From Paracoccaceae bacterium (GTDB taxonomy: Bacteria > Pseudomonadota > Alphaproteobacteria > Rhodobacterales > Rhodobacteraceae), in assembly GCA_012103375.1 (NCBI GenBank), contig WLWX01000001.1, positions 2,146,492 to 2,210,491 of the forward strand: a stretch of 64,000 nucleotides of DNA, written 5' to 3'. This document shows positions 49,987-57,091 of the stretch, piece by piece. The position numbers and the translations under genes were made by a program. The notes beneath the pieces are model-generated. The model searched no databases and was not told where the DNA came from. It worked only from the letters and a program-made list of their open reading frames with translations. The stretch's first letter is position 1. Each line of letters opens with the position of its first letter.

Positions 49987-50833
49987 TATCCCTGACGCCC
50001 CCGGCAACGGCAAATCCTTCCGCGCCACGCGACTGATCCCGCATCTGGCGCTGTTCGCAGCGATCCTGATCCTTTGGGAGGTTGCGGTGCGCACGGGGTT
50101 CATAACCTCGATCATCATCCCGATGCCCAGCAAGATCGGCGGGGCGATCTGGGACCTCTATGTCGCTGAACGCACGATCTATAAGCACTTCTTCATCACC
50201 CTGACCGAGGCTGTCGTGGGCTTTGCCATCGGTGCGGCGGTTGCCGTGACGCTGGCGGTCTGCTCGGCCCTGTCCGAGACGTTCAAACGCTATGTCGCAC
50301 CCTATGCCATCGTTCTGAACGTAACCCCCGGCATCGCGCTGACCCCAATCATCATCGCCTGGTTCGGCTTTGGGATGGGGTCAAAGATCGCGCTGGCGGC
50401 TGTGATCTCGTTCTTTCCGATCTTCGTGAACACACTGACCGGGCTGATCCAGCGTGATCTGGACCGCGAAGAACTGTTCCGCTCGCTCGGCGCGTCGGAG
50501 CGCCAGATCTTCGCCAAACTGCGCATGCCTGCGGCATTGCCGCTGCTGTTTGCGGGCCTGAAGATCGGCCTCACCACGGCGCTGATCGGCGCGGTTGTGG
50601 CCGAGTTTGCACAGGCCACCGATGGCGTCGGCGTGCTGATGAGCCGGTTTTCCTTTCAGCTGAACATGGCGGCGAGCCTAGCCACGCTGCTCAGCATGAC
50701 GCTGATCGGCTTGATACTGTTTTACTCGATGGAATTTCTCGACGACCGGATCGTGTTCTGGCGGCGTGAAACGCGCAGGGCGTCGATGTCCCGCGCGAAG
50801 GCCCGGCGCTGGAAGGCGCGAATGGGTGAATAG
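49979..50833 (+). CDS. ABC transporter permease (BPD_transp_1, SsuC/TauC-like), second
   Basis: 284 residues with six helices and the EAA loop EELFRSLGASERQIFAKLRMPAALP. It is clearly a paralogue of the preceding gene. It overlaps it by eight bases and ends 32 bp before the binding-protein gene. Inner-membrane pore subunit. Confidence 0.92.
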   Translation: MADIPDAPGNGKSFRATRLIPHLALFAAILILWEVAVRTGFITSIIIPMPSKIGGAIWDLYVAERTIYKHFFITLTEAVVGFAIGAAVAVTLAVCSALSETFKRYVAPYAIVLNVTPGIALTPIIIAWFGFGMGSKIALAAVISFFPIFVNTLTGLIQRDLDREELFRSLGASERQIFAKLRMPAALPLLFAGLKIGLTTALIGAVVAEFAQATDGVGVLMSRFSFQLNMAASLATLLSMTLIGLILFYSMEFLDDRIVFWRRETRRASMSRAKARRWKARMGE

Positions 50834-50865
50834 CGGATGGACAACTTCCTTGGGAGGAAAGTGAA

Positions 50866-51897
50866 ATGAAAATGTTTAAGGCAATGATGCTGTCGACGGC
50901 GCTGGCCGTAGCGGTTCCCGGCGTTAGCTTTGCGCAGGAAACGATCACCGTTATCAAACCGACACCACGTTCGGCGGTGTTCTTCCCGCTGGTTGTGGGG
51001 GAGGCGCTTGGGTATTTCGAGGAGGAGGGCGTGACCGTCAATCTGCTGCCCTCGGACACCTCGATCCCCTATGTCGCGTTTGTTCAGAACGGGCAAGCGG
51101 ATCTGTCGATGCTGGATCCGAACGAGACGATTTACGCCGTGATCGCCGGGGCGAACATTAACACGGTGTACGAGGTGATGCAGAATGCACCCGAAGGCAT
51201 CGCAGTGCTGAAAGGCGGCGACTATGGCTCGATGAGCGATCTGGTCGGCACCACGGTTGGCCTGGTGTCAGACCGTGACCGCGCCTTCTTGCAGGCCGCG
51301 ATGGATGTCGCCGGGCATTCCATCGACGATGTGGATACTGTCGTGCTGGGCGAAAGCGGCCCGACGCTGGCGGCTGCGATCCGTGACGGGCAGGTTTCGG
51401 CCATTTCCGGGTCGGTTTTCGATTGGGCGGCACTGGTCGCCAACGGGATCGAGATTGATACCGTCACACCCGACGAGTTGCTGGCCAGCCCGGCCAACAC
51501 TTTGGCGATCAACGCCGACAAGATCGAAGAACGCCGCGACGCGATGGAAGGGTTCTTCCGCGCCTGGTCCAAGGGCATGTATGTCGGCAAGGTGAACCCT
51601 GACGCGGTCGAACTGATGCTGCGCCAGGCTGTCCCCGAAGAATGGGAGGTTGAGGCCGCAGGCAAAGGCCTGTTCGAAGGCGTCCTGCCGATGAACATCT
51701 CGACGACCGAGCGTCTGGGCGATCTGCAGGCGGACGTTTGGACCAGCGTTCAGCCGCGCATGGTCTCCTCCGGTGCGATTGAGAATGAGGTCGACGTGTC
51801 GACCTTCCTCAACGACACCTACATTGATGCGGCCAATGACTTTGACCGGGATGAAGTCGAAGCCGAAGCCAAAGCCTGGCACGACCAGAACATGTAA
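50866..51897 (+). CDS. ABC transporter substrate-binding protein, NMT1/THI5-like
   Basis: The 343-residue periplasmic protein has a signal peptide (MKMFKAMMLSTALAVAVPGVS, cleavage after FAQ) and the NMT1 fold with SAVFFPLVVGEALGYFEEEGV. It has a GGAGG-type ribosome site eight bases upstream. It is the last transporter gene, followed by a strong hairpin. The adjoining amidohydrolase and dehydrogenase suggest a small carboxylated or aromatic solute (inference). Confidence 0.9.
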   Translation: MKMFKAMMLSTALAVAVPGVSFAQETITVIKPTPRSAVFFPLVVGEALGYFEEEGVTVNLLPSDTSIPYVAFVQNGQADLSMLDPNETIYAVIAGANINTVYEVMQNAPEGIAVLKGGDYGSMSDLVGTTVGLVSDRDRAFLQAAMDVAGHSIDDVDTVVLGESGPTLAAAIRDGQVSAISGSVFDWAALVANGIEIDTVTPDELLASPANTLAINADKIEERRDAMEGFFRAWSKGMYVGKVNPDAVELMLRQAVPEEWEVEAAGKGLFEGVLPMNISTTERLGDLQADVWTSVQPRMVSSGAIENEVDVSTFLNDTYIDAANDFDRDEVEAEAKAWHDQNM

Positions 51898-51936
51898 ACG
51901 ACACAATGCAAATGGCGGGCCTGACCCGTTCAAACA

Positions 51937-51965
51937 GCCGCCGGGCAGCGCATCTGCCCGGCGGC
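51937..51965 (+). terminator. Stem-loop after binding-protein gene
   Basis: Perfect 12-bp stem GCCGCCGGGCAG/CTGCCCGGCGGC with loop CGCAT, 40 bp after the stop. The following sequence is AAAATTTT-rich but lacks a clean T run. Either a terminator or an intercistronic stabiliser before the amidohydrolase. Confidence 0.65.
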
Positions 51966-52002
51966 GCACCACCAAAATTTTCACGAACAACAGGTTTCAG
52001 CC

Positions 52003-52220
52003 GATTGTGTTGAAAAACTCCGAAATCAGAGCGTCGCGGATTTCTTGCGAAAACCTATGAAGCGAAATAGTCGGAAAGCTTTGACCACGAGACAGCGCAT
52101 GGCTGCGCGTGAGCGCATGTAGGCGATTTGGGCCGACCCCCGCGCCAAAAATTTAGGATCGGGCTGCATGGAAAGAAAAATCATCGTTCAGGCCCTAAAA
52201 CGGAGTTTTTCAACACAATC
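52003..52220. mobile_element. 218-bp MITE, copy 4 (just upstream of amidohydrolase start)
   Basis: Inverted relative to copies 1-3, same ends. AGCC duplicated at 51999-52002 and 52221-52224. The amidohydrolase ATG begins at 52226, a single base after the duplication, so the original leader of that gene has been pushed 222 bp away. Confidence 0.95.
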
Positions 52221-52225
52221 AGCCC

Positions 52226-53314
52226 ATGACACATGCAACCATCGACACGGCCACTCTGGGCGATGCGATTAACCGATATGGACCGTCTTCGGGCAGGGCA
52301 GCGCCGACAGGGACCAACCGGCTGGACAGCAAGACTGTCGATATCCACGCCCATGTGATGATCCCTGCGGGGTTCGACTATATGGGTCCGCATATGGATG
52401 TGACCAGGATCGCGATGGTCAAGCACTCCAACCAGGAAACCCGCGACATCAACATGCAGCAGGACAAGGACCGCACCGTCGCGATGACCGATCTTGAGGA
52501 TCGGATGCGGGTGCTGGACGCGCAGGGCATCGACATGCAGGTCGTGGCCCCGCCACCGTTCCAATGCTGGTATCAGTCGCCGGTCGAACATTGCGTCAAA
52601 GGCAGTGAGATTGTGAATGACGGCCTTGCCGAATGGGCGGGCCAGCGCCCCGACCGGTTTGCGGCCCTTGGAACGCTGCCGATGACCGATCCCGCCGCCG
52701 CCGTGGCCGAACTGGAACGCTGCATGGGCGAACTGGGCATGAAGGGTGTCGAGATTCTGACGAATATAGACGGCGAAGAACTCGCCTCGCCCCGGTTTGA
52801 GCCGGTGTGGAAAAAGGCCGAGGAGCTTGGCGCGCTGGTGATGATTCATCCGAACGGGTTCACGCAGGGGGATCGCTTCCACGACTATTACTTCGCCAAT
52901 GTCATGGGGAACCCACTGGAAACCTCTCTCGCCGTGGCGCATCTGATTTATTCGGGCACGATGGAGCGTTGCCCGGATCTGAAGGTGCTTGCGGTGCATG
53001 GCGGTGGCTTCCTGCCGGCCTATTCCGCGCGCATTGACCACGCCTGGGGCGCCCGGAAGGACAGCAACGCCAACCTGCCGCATCCGCCGACGCATTACCT
53101 GCGCAAGATGTGGTTCGACTCGGTCGTCTTTTCGGATCACCAGCTGGAGTATCTGGTCAGCACCTATGGGGCCGACAAGATCGTTATGGGCAGCGATTAC
53201 CCCTATGACATGGCTGATTATGATCCGGTCGAACATGTAGTCAGCGCGAATCTGTCGGATGGCGACAAGGCCAAGGTTGCGGGGCTGAGTGCGGCCGCAT
53301 TGCTGGGCCTCTGA
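52226..53314 (+). CDS. Amidohydrolase family 2 protein (ACMSD-like)
   Basis: The 362-residue TIM-barrel metalloenzyme has metal ligands DIHAHVM near residue 40 and HPNGF in the middle. VLAVHGGGFLPAYSARID and MGSDYPYD come later. This is the pattern of ACMSD-type decarboxylases and related hydrolases and hydratases of aromatic or dicarboxylic intermediates. Function beyond that is inference. The MITE directly upstream removes its native ribosome site; no good Shine-Dalgarno is now within 15 bases of the ATG, so expression may be reduced. Confidence 0.88.
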   Translation: MTHATIDTATLGDAINRYGPSSGRAAPTGTNRLDSKTVDIHAHVMIPAGFDYMGPHMDVTRIAMVKHSNQETRDINMQQDKDRTVAMTDLEDRMRVLDAQGIDMQVVAPPPFQCWYQSPVEHCVKGSEIVNDGLAEWAGQRPDRFAALGTLPMTDPAAAVAELERCMGELGMKGVEILTNIDGEELASPRFEPVWKKAEELGALVMIHPNGFTQGDRFHDYYFANVMGNPLETSLAVAHLIYSGTMERCPDLKVLAVHGGGFLPAYSARIDHAWGARKDSNANLPHPPTHYLRKMWFDSVVFSDHQLEYLVSTYGADKIVMGSDYPYDMADYDPVEHVVSANLSDGDKAKVAGLSAAALLGL

Positions 53315-53318
53315 CGCA

Positions 53319-54185
53319 ATGACTGTCGCAATCATCGGCCTTGGTATCATGGGCAGCGCCTATGGGGCCAACCTGTTGAAGGCGGGGGTGGATGTGATCG
53401 GTGTTGATCCGGTTGCGGCGGGTCGTGACCAGCTGATCGCCGCCGGAGGGCGCGCCGAAGAAACACCCGGCGGCTGGCTGCGCGATTGTGATCTGGTGAT
53501 CCTGTCGCTGGCCTCGCCCCAGGTGTTGGCCGGGGTGGTGGATGAGATCTCGGGATTGCTAAACCCGGACCAGATCGTGCTGGAAACGGGGACATTCGCG
53601 CTGGCCGACAAACAAGCAGTCCAAAAACGGCTGGCGGACGCGGGGGTGATCCTGCTGGATTGCCCGGTCAGCGGCACCGGCGCGCAGGCGGCAGTGGGTG
53701 ATCTGGTGATGATGGCATCGGGACCAGCCGAGGCGGTTGCCAAGGCGAAGCCCTTCATGGCGCATTTTACGAAGTCGGTGATCGAGGCCGGGGATTTCGG
53801 TGCGGGCATCCAGCTGAAATTCGTCGCCAACCATGCGGTTGCCCTGCACAATGCGGTCGCGGGCGAGGTTCTGAACTATGCCGACGCATTGGGGCTGAAC
53901 CGCGACACCGTTTACCAATTGCTCAGCAGCGGTGCCGGGCAGTCGAAAATGCTCGACCTGCGGATGCCGCTGATGATGTCGGGGGACTATGACCCGCCAA
54001 CGGCCAGCCTGAAGATGTTCGAAAAAGATCTGGGCGTGATTTCAGCGGATATCAGGCGGCTGGGCGTTCAGGCGCCCTTGCTGGATATCGTGAATCGCCT
54101 TTATGAGACCGCGCGCGCGGATCTGCCGGAAACATACGACGCGGCGGCGATTTTCGAAGTCTACCGCAGTGGCAAGGCCAGATAA
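53319..54185 (+). CDS. 3-hydroxyisobutyrate dehydrogenase-like NAD(P)-dependent oxidoreductase
   Basis: The 288-residue beta-hydroxyacid dehydrogenase has the Rossmann loop IIGLGIMGSAYGANL, the substrate loop LDCPVSGTGAQAAVGDL and the catalytic lysine region GIQLKFVANHAVALHNA. It begins at ATG 53319, five bases after the amidohydrolase stop; the in-frame ATG at 53289 lies inside that gene. It oxidises a beta-hydroxyacid to its semialdehyde or keto acid. Operonic with the amidohydrolase, completing the transporter-linked catabolic set. Confidence 0.9.
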   Translation: MTVAIIGLGIMGSAYGANLLKAGVDVIGVDPVAAGRDQLIAAGGRAEETPGGWLRDCDLVILSLASPQVLAGVVDEISGLLNPDQIVLETGTFALADKQAVQKRLADAGVILLDCPVSGTGAQAAVGDLVMMASGPAEAVAKAKPFMAHFTKSVIEAGDFGAGIQLKFVANHAVALHNAVAGEVLNYADALGLNRDTVYQLLSSGAGQSKMLDLRMPLMMSGDYDPPTASLKMFEKDLGVISADIRRLGVQAPLLDIVNRLYETARADLPETYDAAAIFEVYRSGKAR

Positions 54186-54192
54186 TCCAGGA

Positions 54193-54582
54193 TCACGCCA
54201 GCGGCGGCCCCAGAAGATCCCATTTGTTGCCAAATGGATCCGACCAGACAACAACCTGGCCATAGGGCTCATCACGCGGGTCTTCGTGCAGACGGGCCCC
54301 GGCAGATGTTAGAGCGGCCAGCGTCGCGGCAAAATCCTCGGTCCTCAGAAAGAAGCCGACGCGCCCGCCGGTCTGGTTGCCGATGGCGGCGCGCTGCTGG
54401 TCTGTGACGGCGCGGGCCAGAAGGATTTCGGTTTGCCCGCCGGGCGGTCGCAGCGTGATCCAGCGTTTGCCATTGCCCTGATCCTGGTCTGCCGTCACCT
54501 CGAACCCCAGACCGCGCGCATAATACGCCAGCCCGGCCTCATAATCCGGCACCAGAAGCGCGACCGCCGCGATATGCATCAT
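54193..54582 (-). CDS. Glyoxalase/bleomycin-resistance (VOC) family protein
   Basis: 129 residues with two beta-alpha-beta-beta-beta modules: AAVALLVPDYEAGLAYYARGLGF at the start and FAATLAALTSAGARLHEDPRDEPYG..FSDPFGNKWDLL-like ending. VOC proteins are metal-dependent lyases, isomerases or dioxygenases. The ATG shares one base with the bpt stop, so the two are coupled. Converges on the dehydrogenase gene with a 7-bp gap. Confidence 0.85.
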   Translation of the reverse strand: MMHIAAVALLVPDYEAGLAYYARGLGFEVTADQDQGNGKRWITLRPPGGQTEILLARAVTDQQRAAIGNQTGGRVGFFLRTEDFAATLAALTSAGARLHEDPRDEPYGQVVVWSDPFGNKWDLLGPPLA

Positions 54583-55406
54583 CAGCGGGTTGGCAACGTG
54601 TCGGGCAGGTTGATGCGCGCCACCTGTTCGGCAATCGGATCGGTGCTCAGCGGATGGGTCTGCGCAGTGTGATCGCCGGGATCACCAATGCTCTGCCAGC
54701 AGCCGCCCTTATAGACTTCAAGCGCGCTGAAGCGGGCCTTGTAATCCATCTTGGGCGATCCTGGCACCCAATAGCCGAGGTAGACGTAAGGCAGCCCCGC
54801 CTCACGCGCGATGGTGATATGATCCAGGATGATCGCCGTGCCAAGGCTGTCGGCAGCGCGGTCGGGATCAAAGAAGGAATAGACCATCGACAACCCGTCA
54901 TCGAGGACATCGGTCAGGCAGACAGCCGTCAACGTCCGCGTGCCATCCTTGGAACCGGAATATTCCACGACCCGGCTGCGGATCGGGGTTTCCTCGATCA
55001 TTGCGGCGAATTCGAAGATATCCATATCAGCCATGCCACCGGCGGCGTGGCGACTGTCGAGGTAGGCGCGAAACAGCGCATACTGCGCCTCGGTCGCCCA
55101 GGGAGAGGTGGCTTCGCGGCGCAGATCGGCGGTGCGGCGCAGGATACGACGCTGCGATCTGGAAAAGGTGAAATCAGCCACGCGGATACGGGCGGACATG
55201 CAGGCGGTACATTCGGCGCAGGACGGGCGGTAAAGGACGTTCTGCGACCGGCGGAACCCTTGTTTTGACAGCGCATCGTTCAGCGTTTCGGCGGTGTCGC
55301 CCTGCAGCGCGGTGAACAGTTTCCGCTCCATCCGGCCCTCAAGATAGGGGCAGGGCTGCGGGGCCGTCACATAGAACTGGGGCGCAATGGGTAACGTGTG
55401 TCGCAC
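54582..55406 (-). CDS. bpt: Aspartate/glutamate leucyltransferase (N-end rule), Bpt
   Basis: The 274-residue arginyl/leucyl-tRNA-protein transferase has the paired cysteines in [15 protein letters not shown] and the GNAT-like part [20 protein letters not shown]. It tags N-terminal Asp/Glu proteins with Leu for ClpS/ClpAP degradation. The GTG at 55406 gives [20 protein letters not shown], the family start. A TTG at 55442 would begin inside a terminator hairpin and is rejected. Confidence 0.92.
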   Translation of the reverse strand: MRHTLPIAPQFYVTAPQPCPYLEGRMERKLFTALQGDTAETLNDALSKQGFRRSQNVLYRPSCAECTACMSARIRVADFTFSRSQRRILRRTADLRREATSPWATEAQYALFRAYLDSRHAAGGMADMDIFEFAAMIEETPIRSRVVEYSGSKDGTRTLTAVCLTDVLDDGLSMVYSFFDPDRAADSLGTAIILDHITIAREAGLPYVYLGYWVPGSPKMDYKARFSALEVYKGGCWQSIGDPGDHTAQTHPLSTDPIAEQVARINLPDTLPTR

Positions 55407-55420
55407 GGTTTGGACGTTAA

Positions 55421-55449
55421 CAAGGCCTTGGGCATCCGCCAAGGCCTTG
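55421..55449 (-). terminator. Terminator hairpin of the RDD gene
   Basis: CAAGGCCTTG, a nine-base loop, CAAGGCCTTG, followed on the minus strand by TTAA. It lies 12 bp after the RDD stop and 15 bp before the bpt GTG. Each arm is itself palindromic. Confidence 0.65.
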
Positions 55450-55460
55450 TTTAATCGTCG

Positions 55461-55901
55461 TTAACGGTTCAGCGCGGACGTGCCGAGAACCATGTCGGTC
55501 AGGCTTTGATGCCGTTCCGTCATCAGGATCATAACGATCGAGATCAGCTGCAGCGGAAACACAGCGATCGAGACGAAATAGCCAATGGTGTGGAACAGCG
55601 CCGTACCGCCATCCAACGCTTGCCCTCGCCCGTCGCGAAAATGGATCGCCATCAGCCGCATTCCGGGCGTGGCCGAGCTGCGCGCCAGGCTGATCCAGCG
55701 GTAAAGGAAGCTGAGCGTTGCATAAAGGAACGGCAGGAACAGCAGCCCCAGGAACAGCGTGAAGGGCAAAACGATGGCCGTCAGAATGCCGATCAGCACA
55801 ACATCCACCACCCAGGCCAGCAGGCGTTTGGTGGGAATGCTCTGATAGAACTCCGGCTGGTCGACCGGGTCGGGCAGGGGGGTGGTCTGGGTCATATACA
55901 T
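55461..55901 (-). CDS. RDD-family membrane protein
   Basis: The 146-residue protein has three helices and the RDD hallmarks: an arginine in KRLLAWVVDVVLIG and aspartates in the first helix, then RSSATPGMRLMAIHFRDGRG. The family includes putative ion or solute exchangers. ATG 55901 or 55895. No known partner nearby. Confidence 0.85.
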   Translation of the reverse strand: MYMTQTTPLPDPVDQPEFYQSIPTKRLLAWVVDVVLIGILTAIVLPFTLFLGLLFLPFLYATLSFLYRWISLARSSATPGMRLMAIHFRDGRGQALDGGTALFHTIGYFVSIAVFPLQLISIVMILMTERHQSLTDMVLGTSALNR

Positions 55902-55919
55902 CCGTCTATCCGATATTTC

Positions 55920-55946
55920 GGCCGGCCCGAAGTCATCGGGCCGGCC
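55920..55946 (-). terminator. Hairpin between DUF2852 gene and RDD gene
   Basis: Perfect 11-bp stem GGCCGGCCCGA/TCGGGCCGGCC with loop AGTCA, 14 bp after the DUF2852 stop. No T run on the minus strand. Confidence 0.55.
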
Positions 55947-55960
55947 AGGGAGGGGTTGGG

Positions 55961-56410
55961 TCAGATGGTGATCGGGCCTTCGCCACGATCGTCATCACGG
56001 TTGTCACGCCGGTCTTCGTTGCGCTCGTCCGAGGCGGTCGCCTCACGGGCGCGGGCGGCACGCTCATTCATGAACTCGTCGAATTCCGACTTGTCCTTGG
56101 CTTCGCGCAGGCGTTGCAGGAATTCCTCGAAGGCTTTCTGTTCCTCTTCCAGCCGACGCAGGGTTTCGCCCTTGTAGCTGTCAAAAGCCTGGTTGCCCGA
56201 GGACTTGAACGCGGCGCGGGCCGAGTGCATGCGCCGATGTGAACAGCCCATGTCGTTCTTCTTCTTGAAGAACACCAGATAGGCAAGCAGCGCCAGGCCG
56301 ACCGGCCAGAACACGACAAAGCCAAGGACCGTTGCGCCGATCCAGGCAAACTTGCCACGTTCATCCAGCCAGGTTTCAGCAGAGGCGGGCCATGTTGCGA
56401 CGTTGGACAT
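55961..56410 (-). CDS. DUF2852 membrane protein
   Basis: The 149-residue protein has one strong helix (FAWIGATVLGFVVFWPVGLALLAYLVFF) followed by KKKNDMGC, then a long charged coiled coil (LRRLEEEQKAFEEFLQRLREAKDKSEFDEFM). The tail is rich in Arg/Asp (ERNEDRRDNRDDDRGEGP). This matches the alphaproteobacterial DUF2852 family of unknown function. The cytoplasmic coiled coil suggests self-assembly. Confidence 0.8.
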   Translation of the reverse strand: MSNVATWPASAETWLDERGKFAWIGATVLGFVVFWPVGLALLAYLVFFKKKNDMGCSHRRMHSARAAFKSSGNQAFDSYKGETLRRLEEEQKAFEEFLQRLREAKDKSEFDEFMNERAARAREATASDERNEDRRDNRDDDRGEGPITI

Positions 56411-56524
56411 CTATGTATCTCCTGTTGAGTTGGTTGCGATGTAAATCCGTTTCACATCCCCTAGATTGGGTGTCGCGGCGGTCGGGTCAAGAGATAATGT
56501 GAATGTTTTTTACATAAACTGTGT

Positions 56525-56740
56525 TTATGAAATAAAATCAATATATTGCTTGCCTATCTGGCGCGCAAATTTCGCAGGAAAAACGCCAAGAACATGCCGG
56601 GTCGTACCGCCGACGGCCCAGATTTCTGCAAAATCAGCGAGTCGCGGATCGAAAATGACACCCGCTTGGGACAGGTGCCCAAGGGGAGCAACGCCACAAA
56701 TGGTAAAGTTGGTTTTGCGGAGCAGTGTGGCTGAAAAAGG
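56525..56740 (-). pseudogene. YbaK/EbsC-type aminoacyl-tRNA deacylase, C-terminal remnant
   Basis: The minus-strand frame includes FSATLLRKTNFTICGVAPLGHL and FDPRLADFAEIWAVGGTTRHVL, the recognisable C-terminal third of YbaK/ProXp-type editing domains (GGVAPVGH-like motif). The start and first two thirds are missing, and upstream sequence is replaced by intergenic repeat B. G+C is lower here. The flanking region 56411-56524 and 56741-56795 has no other gene. Confidence 0.7.
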
Positions 56741-56795
56741 CGCGGACAAAACGTGCCGGTTCGCAGATGCCAGCCCAATGTGACCGTCGTTTACT

Positions 56796-56971
56796 CGCAA
56801 CGATAGCCGTGCGCTCGCCAGCCCGTGGGGTGGCGATGCAACGGTAGTTTGGGGCAATTGGATGGTCCAGGATTCCCGTCAAATCTGAAGGGTGTGCCAA
56901 CCTGACAAAGTCGCCAACCCGCCCGGACGGGCTGGCGAGCGCACGGCGGCTGCGCCTTGATTCCGTGCACG
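56796..56971 (-). repeat. Dispersed ~175-bp intergenic repeat, copy B
   Basis: The reverse complement begins CGTGCACGGAATCAAGGCG, as copy A does, and ends ACGGCTATCGTTGCG. It shares the CGCCAGCCCGTCCGGGCGGG block and differs in the middle. Lies between the YbaK remnant and glnE. Confidence 0.75.
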
Positions 56972-57091
56972 GCGCGCGCTGAAGACGGCTGCTTCATAGC
57001 GCTGGCAATCACCCCGCATGTTGCTGACCGCTTCCACTTAAGCTCCAACGCCCGCTTGACGCTTTCCCCAACCGCCCCCAAAGCTGCCCGC

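Noticed and set aside
52181..53350. Minus-strand 389-codon frame opposite the amidohydrolase
   Set aside because: Antisense shadow; the plus strand has metal-binding motifs and normal spacing to its neighbours.
55406..55442. TTG start for bpt at 55442
   Set aside because: It would place the start within the terminator hairpin of the RDD gene, and adds residues not typical of the family.
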